In this document: piece by piece, positions 10,542-22,420 of the stretch
Layout: each line of letters starts with the position of its first letter
How positions within the stretch are numbered: the first letter of the stretch is position 1
NCBI RefSeq assembly: GCF_050947875.1
Contig: NW_027460398.1
Span: 1-64,000 of the forward strand
Reading direction: 5' to 3'
Length of the DNA: 64,000 nt
Source: Dermacentor variabilis
Lineage: Eukaryota > Arthropoda > Arachnida > Ixodida > Ixodidae
The notes under the pieces: generated by a model
Seen by the model: the letters and a program-made list of their open reading frames with translations, nothing else
Told to the model about the DNA's origin: nothing
The model's database searches: none
Position numbers and translations under genes: made by a program

Positions 10542-13500
10542 ATGGTGCTTTTGGCAGAACGCGCGTGTGGATTTCTACCAAACGACGTGAAAAGCATGCC
10601 GATGCTGCTCTTTTTAGCACCCGCACATGGATTTGTGCCAAAGCGCGTTTTAAGCATGCGCATGCATCTTTTGGTAGACGCGGACGCAGTTTTCTGCAAA
10701 ACCACACGATATGCATGCAAATGGTGCTTTTGGCAGAACGCGCGCGTGGATTTCTACCAAACGACGTGAAAAGCATGCCGATGCTGCTCTTTTTAACATC
10801 CGCACATGGATTTGTGCCAAAACGCGTTTTTAGCATGCACATGCATCTTTTGGTAGACGCGGACGCAGTTTTCTGCAAAACCACACGATATGCATGCAAA
10901 TGGTGCTTTTGGCAGAACGCGCGTGTGGATTTCTACCAAACGACGTGAAAAGCATGCCGATGCTGCTCTTTTTAGCACCCGCACATGGATTTGTGCCAAA
11001 ACGCGTTTTAAGCATGCGCATGCATCTTTTGGTAGACGCGGACGCAGTTTTCTGCAAAACCACACGATAGGCATGCAAATGGTGCTTTTGGCAGAACGCG
11101 CGTGTGGATTTCTACCAAACGACGTGAAAAGCATGCCGATGCTGCTCTTTTTAACATCCGCACATGGATTTGTGCCAAAACGCGTTTTTAGCATGCACAT
11201 GCATCTTTTGGTAGACGCAGACGCAGTTTTCTGCAAAACCACACGATATGCATGCAAATGGTGCTTTTGGCAGAACGCGCGTGTGGATTTCTACCAAACG
11301 ACGTGAAAAGCATGCCGATGCTGCTCTTTTTAACATCCGCACATGGATTTGTGCCAAAGCGCGTTTTAAGCATGCGCATGCATCTTTTGGTAGACGCGGA
11401 CGCAGTTTTCTGCAAAACCACACGATAGGCATGCAAATGGTGCTTTTGGCAGAACGCGCGTGTGGATTTCTACCAAACGACGTGAAAAGCATGCCGATGC
11501 TGCTCTTTTTAGCACCCGCACATGGATTTGTGCCAAAACGCGTTTTAAGCATGCGCATGCATCTTTTGGTAGACGCGGACGCAGTTTTCTGCAAAACCAC
11601 ACGATAGGCATGCAAATGGTGCTTTTGGCAGAACGCGCGTGTGGATTTCTACCAAACGACGTGAAAAGCATGCCGATGCTACTCTTTTTAGCACCCGCAC
11701 ATGGATTTGTGCCAAAACGCGTTTTAAGCATGCGCATGCATCTTTTGGTAGACGCGGACGCAGTTTTCTGCAAAACCACACGATAGGCATGCAAATGGTG
11801 CTTTTGGCAGAACGCGCGTGTGGATTTCTACCAAACGACGTGAAAAGCATGCCGATGCTGCTCTTTTTAGCACCCGCACATGGATTTGTGCCAAAACGCG
11901 TTTTAAGCATGCGCATGCATCTTTTGGTAGACGCGGACGCAGTTTTCTGCAAAACCACACGATAGGCATGCAAATGGTGCTTTTGGCAGAACGCGCGTGT
12001 GGATTTCTACCAAACGACGTGAAAAGCATGCCGATGCTGCTCTTTTTAGCACCCGCACATGGATTTGTGCCAAAGCGCGTTTTAAGCATGCGCATGCATC
12101 TTTTGGTAGACGCGGACGCAGTTTTCTGCAAAACCACACGATATGCATGCAAATGGTGCTTTTGGCAGAACGCGCGTGTGGATTTCTACCAAACGACGTG
12201 AAAAGCATGCCGATGCTGCTCTTTTTAGCACCCGCACATGGATTTGTGCCAAAACGCGTTTTAAGCATGCGCATGCATCTTTTGGTAGACGCGGACGCAG
12301 TTTTCTGCAAAACCACACGATAGGCATGCAAATGGTGCTTTTGGCAGAACGCGCGTGTGGATTTCTACCAAACGACGTGAAAAGCATGCCGATGCTGCTC
12401 TTTTTAGCACCCGCACATGGATTTGTGCCAAAGCGCGTTTTAAGCATGCGCATGCATCTTTTGGTAGACGCGGACGCAGTTTTCTGCAAAACCACACGAT
12501 ATGCATGCAAATGGTGCTTTTGGCAGAACGCGCGCGTGGATTTCTACCAAACGACGTGAAAAGCATGCCGATGCTGCTCTTTTTAACATCCGCACATGGA
12601 TTTGTGCCAAAACGCGTTTTTAGCATGCACATGCATCTTTTGGTAGACGCGGACGCAGTTTTCTGCAAAACCACACGATATGCATGCAAATGGTGCTTTT
12701 GGCAGAACGCGCGTGTGGATTTCTACCAAACGACGTGAAAAGCGTGCCGATGCTGCTCTTTTTAGCACCCGCACATGGATTTGTGCCAAAACGCGTTTTA
12801 AGCATGCGCATGCATCTTTTGGTAGACGCGGACGCAGTTTTCTGCAAAACCACACGATAGGCATGCAAATGGTGCTTTTGGCAGAACGCGCGTGTGGATT
12901 TCTACCAAACGACGTGAAAAGCATGCCGATGCTGCTCTTTTTAACATCCGCACATGGATTTGTGCCAAAACGCGTTTTTAGCATGCACATGCATCTTTTG
13001 GTAGACGCGGACGCAGTTTTCTGCAAAACCACACGATATGCATGCAAATGGTGCTTTTGGCAGAACGCGCGTGTGGATTTCTACCAAACGACGTGAAAAG
13101 CATGCCGATGCTGCTCTTTTTAACATCCGCACATGGATTTGTGCCAAAGCGCGTTTTAAGCATGCGCATGCATCTTTTGGTAGACGCGGACGCAGTTTTC
13201 TGCAAAACCACACGATAGGCATGCAAATGGTGCTTTTGGCAGAACGCGCGTGTGGATTTCTACCAAACGACGTGAAAAGCATGCCGATGCTGCTCTTTTT
13301 AGCACCCGCACATGGATTTGTGCCAAAACGCGTTTTAAGCATGCGCATGCATCTTTTGGTAGACGCGGACGCAGTTTTCTGCAAAACCACACGATATGCA
13401 TGCAAATGGTGCTTTTGGCAGAACGCGCGCGTGGATTTCTACCAAACGACGTGAAAAGCATGCCGATGCTGCTCTTTTTAGCACCCGCACATGGATTTGT

Positions 13501-14480
13501 GCCAAAACGCGTTTTTAGCATGCACATGCATCTTTTGGTAGACGCGGACGCAGTTTTCTGCAAAACCACACGATAGGCATGCAAATGGTGCTTTTGGCAG
13601 AACGCGCGTGTGGATTTCTACCAAACGACGTGAAAAGCATGCCGATGCTGCTCTTTTTAGCACCCGCACATGGATTTGTGCCAAAACGCGTTTTAAGCAT
13701 GCGCATGCATCTTTTGGTAGACGCGGACGCAGTTTTCTGCAAAACCACACGATATGCATGCAAATGGTGCTTTTGGCAGAACGCGCGCGTGGATTTCTAC
13801 CAAACGACGTGAAAAGCATGCCGATGCTGCTCTTTTTAGCACCCGCACATGGATTTGTGCCAAAGCGCGTTTTAAGCATGCGCATGCATCTTTTGGTAGA
13901 CGCGGACGCAGTTTTCTGCAAAACCACACGATAGGCATGCAAATGGTGCTTTTGGCAGAACGCGCGTGTGGATTTCTACCAAACGACGTGAAAAGCATGC
14001 CGACGCTGCTCTTTTTAACATCCGCATATGGATTTGTGCCAAAGCGCGTTTTAAGCATGCGCATGCATCTTTTGGTAGACGCGGACGCAGTTTTCTGCAA
14101 AACCACACGATATGCATGCAAATGGTGCTTTTGGCAGAACGCGCGCGTGGATTTCTACCAAACGACGTGAAAAGCATGCCGATGCTGCTCTTTTTAGCAC
14201 CCGCACATGGATTTGTGCCAAAACGCGTTTTTAGCATGCACATGCATCTTTTGGTAGACGCGGACGCAGTTTTCTGCAAAACCACACGATATGCATGCAA
14301 ATGGTGCTTTTGGCAGAACGCGCGTGTGGATTTCTACCAAACGACGTGAAAAGCATGCCGATGCTGCTCTTTTTAACATCCGCACATGGATTTGTGCCAA
14401 AGCGCGTTTTAAGCATGCGCATGCATCTTTTGGTAGACGCGGACGCAGTTTTCTGCAAAACCACACGATAGGCATGCAAA
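10386..14480 (+). repeat. Higher-order repeat block 1, copy c (shortened)
   Basis: This block follows the monomer order of the 5.2-10.2 kb stretch, but the offset steps from 5,370 to 4,654 to 4,475 to 4,117 bp, that is by 4, 1 and 2 whole monomers. The GACGCTG/GCATATGG marker is present at 14004/14026, 23 monomers after copy b. The CTTTCGGTAG marker is absent. Loss of whole monomers in register is the signature expected of unequal exchange. Confidence 0.6.
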
Positions 14481-14954
14481 TGGTGCTTTTGGCAGAACGC
14501 GCGTGTGGATTTCTACCAAACGACGTGAAAAGCATGCCGATGCTGCTCTTTTTAGCACCCGCAATTGGATTTGTGCCAAAACGCGTTTTAAGCATGCGCA
14601 TGCATCTTTTGGTAGACGCGGACGCAGTTTTCTGCAAAACCACACGATAGGCATGCAAATGGTGCTTTTGGCAGAACGCGCGTGTGGATTTCTACCAAAC
14701 GACGTGAAAAGCATGCCGATGCTGCTCTTTTTAGCACCCGCACATGGATTTGTGCCAAAACGCGTTTTAAGCATGCGCATGCATCTTTTGGTAGACGCAG
14801 ACGCAGTTTTCTGCAAAACCACACGATATGCATGCAAATGGTGCTTTTGGCAGAACGCGCGCGTGGATTTCTACCAAACGACGTGAAAAGCATGCCGATG
14901 CTGCTCTTTTTAACATCCGCACATGGATTTGTGCCAAAACGCGTTTTAAGCATG

Positions 14955-15020
14955 CGCATGCATCTTTTGGTAGACGCGGACGCAGTTCGCATGCATCTTT
15001 TGGTAGACGCGGACGCAGTT
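14955..15020 (+). repeat. 33-bp partial duplication within a monomer
   Basis: The 33 bases at 14955-14987, from the middle of sub-unit B into sub-unit C, are repeated exactly at 14988-15020. This is the only sub-monomer duplication of this size seen in the window. It sits at the left edge of the largest indel-rich zone, so it may be an assembly seam rather than a real rearrangement. Confidence 0.85.
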
Positions 15021-18000
15021 TTCTGCAAAACACACGATATGGCATGCAAATGGTTGCTTTGGCAGAACGCGCGTGTGGATTTCTACCAAACGACGTGAAA
15101 AAGCATGCCGATGCTGCTCTTTTTAGCACCCGCACATGGATTTGTGCCAAAACGCGTTTTAAGCATGCGCATGCATCTTTTGGTAGACGCGACGCAGTTT
15201 TCTGCAAAACCACACGATATGCAGCAAATGGTGCTTTGGCAGAACGCGCGCGTGGATTTCTACAAACGACGTGAAAAGCCATGCCGATGCTGCTCTTTTT
15301 AACACGCACATGATTTGTGCCAAAACGCGTTTTTAAGCATGCGCATGCATCTTTTGGTAGACGCGGACGCAGTTTTCTGCAAAACCACACGATAGGCATG
15401 CAAATGGTGCTTTTGGCAGAACGCGCGCGTGGATTTCTACAAACGACGTGAAAAGCATGCGATGCTGCTCTTTTTAGCACCCGCACATGGATTTGTGCCA
15501 AAACGCGTTTTTAGCATGCACATGCATCTTTTGGTAGACGCGGACGCAGTTTTCTGCAAAACCACACGATATGCATGAAAATGGTGCTTTTGGCAGAACG
15601 CGCGTGTGGATTTCTACCAAACGACGTGAAAAGCATGCCGATGCTGCTCTTCTTAACATCCGCACATGAGATTTGTTGCCAAAACGCGTTTTTGGCATGC
15701 ACATGCATCTTTTGGTAGACGCGGACGCAGTTTTCTGCAAAACCACACGATATGCATGCAAATGGTGCTTTTGGCAGAACGCGCGTGTGGATTTCTACCA
15801 AACGACGTGAAAAGCATGCCGATGCTGCTCTTTTTAACATCCGCACATGGATTTGTGCCAAAGCGCGTTTTAGCATGCGCATGCATCTTTTGATAGACGC
15901 GGACGCAGTTTCTGCAAAACCACACGATATGCATGCAAATGGTGCTTTTGGCAGAACGCGCGTGTGGATTTCTACCAAACGACGTGAAAAGCATGCCGAT
16001 GCTGCTCTTTTTAGCACCGCACATGGATTTGTGCCAAAACGCGTTTTTAGCATGCACATGCATCTTTTGGTAGACGCGGACGCAGTTTTCTGCAAACCAC
16101 ACGATAGGCATGCAAATGGTGCTTTTGGCAGAACGCGCGTGTGATTTCTACAAACGACGTGAAAAGCATGCCGATGCTGCTCTTTTTAACATCCGCACAT
16201 GGATTTGTGCCAAAACGCGTTTTTAGCATGCACATGCATCTTTTGGTAGACGCGGACGCAGTTTTCTGCAAAACCACACGATATGCATGCAAATGGTGCT
16301 TTTGGCAGAACGCGCGTGTGGATTTCTACCAAACGACGTGAAAAGCATGCCGATGCTGCTCTTTTTAACATCCGCACATGGATTTGTGCCAAAACGCGTT
16401 TTTAAGCATGCGCATGCATCTTTTGGTAGACGCGGACGCAGTTTTCTGCAAAACCACACGATATGCATGCAAATGGTGCTTTTGGCAGAACGCGCGCGTG
16501 GATTTCTACCAAACGACGTGAAAAGCATGCCGATGCTGCTCTTTTTAACATCCGCACATGGATTTGTGCCAAAGCGCGTTTTAAGCATGCGCATGCATCT
16601 TTTGGTAGACGCGGACGCAGTTTTCTGCAAAACCACACGATAGGCATGCAAATGGTGCTTTTGCAGAACGCGCGTGTGGATTTCTACCAAACGACGTGAA
16701 AAGCATGCCGATGCTGCTCTTTTTAGCACCCGCACATGGATTTGTGCCAAAACGCGTTTTAAGCATGCGCATGCATCTTTTGGTAGACGCGACGCAGTTT
16801 TCTGCAAACCACACGATATGCATGCAAATGGTGCTTTTGGCAGAACGCGCGCGTGGATTTCTACCAACGACGTGAAAAGCATGCCGATGCTGCTCTTTTT
16901 AACATCCGCACATGGATTTGTGCCAAAACGCGTTTTAAGCATGCGCATGCATCGTTTTGGTAGACGCGGACGCAGTTTTCTGCAAAACCACACGATAGGC
17001 ATGCAAATGGTGCTTTTGGCAGAACGCGCGCATGGATTTCTACCAAACGACGTGAAAAGCATGCCGATGCTGCTCTTTTTAGCACCCGCACATGGATTTG
17101 TGCCAAAACGCGTTTTAGCATGCACATGCATCTTTTGTAGACGCGGACGCAGTTTTCTGCAAAACCACACGATATGCATGCAAATGGTGCTTTTGGCAGA
17201 ACGCGCGTGTGGATTTCTACCAAACGACGTGAAAAGCATGCCGATGCTGCTCTTTTTAGCACCCGCACATGGATTTGTGCCAAAACGCGTTTTAAGCATG
17301 CGCATGCATGTTTTGTAGACGCGGACGCAGTTTCTGCAAAACCACACGATAGGCATGCAAATGGTGCTTTTGGCAGAACGCGCGTGTGGATTTCTACCAA
17401 ACGACGTGAAAAGCATGCCGATGCTGCTCTTTTTAGCACCCGCACATGGATTTGTGCCAAAGCGCGTTTTAAGCATGCGCATGCATCTTTTGGTAGACGC
17501 GGACGCAGTTTTCTGCAAAACCACACGATATGCATGCAAATGGTGCTTTTGGCAGAACGCGCGTGTGGATTTCTACCAAACGACGTGAAAAGCATGCCGA
17601 TGCTGCTCTTTTTAACATCCGCACATGGATTTGTGCCAAAACGCGTTTTTAGCATGCACATGCATCTTTTGGTAGACGCGACGCAGTTTTCTGCAAAACC
17701 ACACGATATGCATGCAAATGGTGCTTTTGGCAGAACGCGCGTGTGGATTTCTACCAAACGACGTGAAAAGCATGCCGATGCTGCTCTTTTTAACATCCGC
17801 ACATGGATTTGTGCCAAAGCGCGTTTTAAGCATGCGCATGCATCTTTTGGTAGACGCGGACGCAGTTTTCTGCAAAACCACACGATAGGCATGCAAATGG
17901 TGCTTTTGGCAGAACGCGCGTGTGGATTTCTACCAAACGACGTGAAAAGCATGCCGATGCTGCTCTTTTTAGCACCCGCACATGGATTTGTGCCAAAACG

Positions 18001-21000
18001 CGTTTTTAAGCATGCGCATGCATCTTTTGGTAGACGCGGACGCAGTTTTCTGCAAAACCACACGATATGCATGCAAATGGTGCTTTTGGCAGAACGCGCG
18101 CGTGGATTTCTACCAAACGACGTGAAAAGCATGCCGATGCTGCTCTTTTTAACATCCGCACATGGATTTGTGCCAAAGCGCGTTTTAAGCATGCGCATGC
18201 ATCTTTGGTAGACGCGGACGCAGTTTTCTGCAAAACCACACGATAGGCATGCAAATGGTGCTTTTGCAGAACGCGCGTGTGGATTTCTACCAAACGACGT
18301 GAAAAGCATGCCGATGCTGCTCTTTTTAGCACCCGCACATGGATTTGTGCCAAAACGCGTTTTAAGCATGCGCATGCATCTTTTGGTAGACGCGGACGCA
18401 GTTTTCTGCAAAACCACACGATATGCATGCAAATGGTGCTTTTGGCAGAACGCGCGCGTGGATTTCTACCAAACGACGTGAAAAGCATGCCGATGCTGCT
18501 CTTTTAACATCCGCACATGGATTTGTGCCAAAACGCGTTTTAAGCATGCGCATGCATCTTTTGGTAGACGCGGACGCAGGTTTCTGCAAAACCACACGAT
18601 AGGCATGCAAATGGTGCTTTTGGCAGAACGCGCGCATGGATTTCTACCAAACGACGTGAAAAGCATGCCGATGCTGCTCTTTTTAGCACCCGCACATGGA
18701 TTTGTGCCAAAACGCGTTTTTAGCATGCACATGCATCTTTTGGTAGACGCGGACGCAGTTTTCTGCAAAACCACACGATATGCATGCAAATGGTGCTTTT
18801 GGCAGAACGCGCGTGTGGATTTCTACCAAACGACGTGAAAAGCATGCCGATGCTGCTCTTTTAGCACCCGCACATGGATTTGTGCCAAAACGCGTTTTAA
18901 GCATGCGCATGCATGTTTTGGTAGACGCGGACGCAGTTTTCTGCAAAACCACACGATAGGCATGCAAATGGTGCTTTTGGCAGAACGCGCGTGTGGATTT
19001 CTACCAAACGACGTGAAAAGCATGCCGATGCTGCTCTTTTTAGCACCCGCACATGGATTTGTGCCAAAGCGCGTTTTAAGCATGCGCATGCATCTTTTGG
19101 TAGACGCGGACGCAGTTTCTGCAAAACCACACGATATGCATGCAAATGGTGCTTTTGGCAGAACGCGCGTGTGGATTTCTACCAAACGACGTGAAAAGCA
19201 TGCCGATGCTGCTCTTTTTAGCACCCGCACATGGATATGTGCCAAAACGCGTTTTAAGCATGCGCATGCATCTTTTGGTAGACGCGGACGCAGTTTTCTG
19301 CAAAACCACACGATATGCATGCAAATGGTGCTTTTGGCAGAACGCGCGTGTGGATTTCTACCAAACGACGTGAAAAGCATGCCGATGCTGCTCTTTTTAG
19401 CACCCGCACATGGATTTGTGCCAAAACGCGTTTTAAGCATGCGCATGCATCTTTTGGTAGACGCGGACGCAGTTTTCTGCAAAACCACACGATATGCATG
19501 CAAATGGTGCTTTTGGCAGAACGCGCGCGTGGATTTCTACCAAACGACGTGAAAAGCATGCCGATGCTGCTCTTTTTAACATCCGCACATGGATTTGTGC
19601 CAAAGCGCGTTTTAAGCATGCGCATGCATCTTTTGGTAGACGCGGACGCAGTTTTCTGCAAAACCACACGATATGCATGCAAATGGTGCTTTTGGCAGAA
19701 CGCGCGTGTGGATTTCTACCAAACGACGTGAAAAGCATGCCGATGCTGCTCTTTTTAACATCCGCACATGGATTTGTGCAAAGCGCGTTTTAAGCATGCG
19801 CATGCATCTTTTGGTAGACGCGGACGCAGTTTTCTGCAAAACCACACGATAGGCATGCAAATGGTGCTTTTGGCAGAACGCGCGTGTGGATTTCTACCAA
19901 ACGACGTGAAAAGCATGCCGATGCTGCTCTTTTTAGCACCCGCACATGGATTTGTGCCAAAACGCGTTTTAAGCATGCGCATGCATCTTTTGGTAGACGC
20001 GGACGCAGTTTTCTGCAAAACCACACGATATGCATGCAAATGGTGCTTTTGGCAGAACGCGCGCGTGGATTTCTACCAAACGACGTGAAAAGCATGCCGA
20101 TGCTGCTCTTTTTAGCACCCGCACATGGATTTGTGCCAAAACGCGTTTTAAGCATGCGCATGCATCTTTTCGTAGACGCGGACGCAGTTTTCTGCAAAAC
20201 CACACGATATGCATGCAAATGGTGCTTTTGGCAGAACGCGCGCGTGGATTTCTACAAACGACGTGAAAAGCATGCCGATGCTGCTCTTTTTAACATCCGC
20301 ACATGGATTTGTGCCAAAACGCGTTTTAAGCATGCGCATGCATCTTTTGGTAGACGCGGACGCAGTTTTCTGCAAAACCACACGATAGGCATGCAAATGG
20401 TGCTTTTGGCAGAACGCGCGCGTGGATTTCTACCAAACGACGTGAAAAGCATGCCGATGCTGCTCTTTTTAGCACCCGCACATGGATTTGTGCCAAAACG
20501 CGTTTTTAGCATGCGCATGCATCTTTTGGTAGACGCGGACGCAGTTTTCTGCAAAACCACACGATATGCATGAAAATGGTGCTTTTGGCAGAACGCGCGT
20601 GTGGATTTCTACCAAACGACGTGAAAAGCATGCCGATGCTGCTCTTTTTAACATCCGCACATGGATTTGTGCCAAAACGCGTTTTTAGCATGCACATGCA
20701 TCTTTTGGTAGACGCGGACGCAGTTTTCTGCAAAACCACACGATATGCATGCAAATGGTGCTTTTGGCAGAACGCGCGTGTGGATTTCTACCAAACGACG
20801 TGAAAAGCATGCCGATGCTGCTCTTTTTAACATCCGCACATGGATTTGTGCCAAAGCGCGTTTTAAGCATGCGCATGCATCTTTTGGTAGACGCGGACGC
20901 AGTTTTCTGCAAAACCACACGATAGGCATGCAAATGGTGCTTTTGGCAGAACGCGCGTGTGGATTTCTACCAAACGACGTGAAAAGCATGCCGATGCTGC

Positions 21001-22420
21001 TCTTTTTAACATCCGCACATGGATTTGTGCCAAAACGCGTTTTTAGCATGCGCATGCATCTTTTGGTAGACGCGGACGCAGTTTTCTGCAAAACTACACG
21101 ATATGCATGCAAATGGTGCTTTTGGCAGAACGCGCGTGTGGATTTCTACCAAACGACGTGAAAAGCATGCCGATGCTGCTCTTTTTAACATCCGCACATG
21201 GATTTGTGCCAAAACGCGTTTTAAGCATGCGCATGCATCTTTTGGTAGACGCGGACGCAGTTTTCTGCAAAACCACACGATATGCATGCAAATGGTGCTT
21301 TTGGCAGAACGCGCGCGTGGATTTCTACCAAACGACGTGAAAAGCATGCCGATGCTGCTCTTTTTAACATCCGCACATGGATTTGTGCCAAAACGCGTTT
21401 TTAGCATGCACATGCATCTTTTGGTAGACGCGGACGCAGTTTTCTGCAAACCACACGATATGCATGCAAATGGTGCTTTTGGCAGAACGCGCGCGTGGAT
21501 TTCTACCAAACGACGTGAAAAGCATGCCGATGCTGCTCTTTTTAACATCCGCACATGGATTTGTGCCAAAGCGCGTTTTAAGCATGCGCATGCATCTTTT
21601 GGTAGACGCGGACGCAGTTTTCTGCAAAACCACACGATAGGCATGCAAATGGTGCTTTTTGCAGAACGCGCGTGTGGATTTCTACCAAACGACGTGAAAA
21701 GCATGCCGATGCTGCTCTTTTTAGCACCCGCACATGGATTTGTGCCAAAACGCGTTTTAAGCATGCGCATGCATCTTTTGGTAGACGCGGACGCAGTTTT
21801 CTGCAAAACCACACGATATGCATGCAAATGGTGCTTTTGGCAGAACGCGCGCGTGGATTTCTACCAAACGACGTGAAAAGCATGCCGATGCTGCTCTTTT
21901 TAACATCCGCACATGGATTTGTGCCAAAACGCGTTTTAAGCATGCGCATGCATCTTTTGGTAGACGCGGACGCAGTTTTCTGCAAAACCACACGATAGCA
22001 TGCAAATGGTGCTTTTGGCAGAACGCGCGCATGGATTTCTACCAAACGACGTGAAAAGCATGCCGATGCTGCTCTTTTTAGCACCCGCACATGGATTTGT
22101 GCCAAACGCGTTTTAGCATGCACATGCATCTTTTGGTAGACGCGGACGCAGTTTTCTGCAAAACCACACGATATGCATGCAAATGGTGCTTTTGGCAGAA
22201 CGCGCGTGTGGATTTCTACCAAACGACGTGAAAAGCATGCCGATGCTGCTCTTTTTAGCACCCGCACATGGATTTGTGCCAAAACGCGTTTTAAGCATGC
22301 GCATGCATGTTTTGGTAGACGCGGACGCAGTTTTCTGCAAAACACACGATAGGCATGCAAATGGTGCTTTTGGCAGAACGCGCGTGTGGATTTCTACCAA
22401 ACGACGTGAAAGCATGCCGA
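14988..22420 (+). other. Indel-rich zone of the array (main)
   Basis: At least 45 single-base indels interrupt the monomers here, mostly losses from short runs. Examples are GCAAACCAC (16095, 16806, 21447), CAGTTTCTG (15910, 17330, 19116), TCTACAAACG (15261, 15438, 20253), GACGCGACG (15190, 16788, 17678) and CTTTTGCAG (16662, 18266). The flanking 3.2-14.9 kb and 22.4-50.5 kb are almost free of such changes. Underlying monomer order still follows neighbouring higher-order repeats. For instance, the GCGCATGG and CATGTTTTG marker pair occurs at 17032/17310, 18636/18915 and 22031/22309. Unpolished long-read consensus is the simplest explanation. Confidence 0.7.

Noticed and set aside
1..14900. 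Hundreds of 60-200-codon open reading frames on both strands recurring every 179 bases
   Set aside because: Each is the same monomer read in successive frames. There is no consistent start, no ribosome-binding or splice context and no frame conservation, since 179 is not a multiple of three.
16861..18432. 523-codon open reading frame on the minus strand, and others such as 16223-17539 (438 codons, minus), 17174-18211 (345, plus) and 51436-52488 (350, minus)
   Set aside because: They are translations of the satellite in zones where 1-base indels keep shifting the frame past the stops. The encoded peptide is only the rotating monomer translation and is not conserved between clean copies.
14988..22420. 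Degenerate older flank of the array
   Set aside because: The changes are almost only run-length indels, substitutions are not raised in proportion, and clean HOR sequence resumes on both sides. A quality artefact fits better than age.
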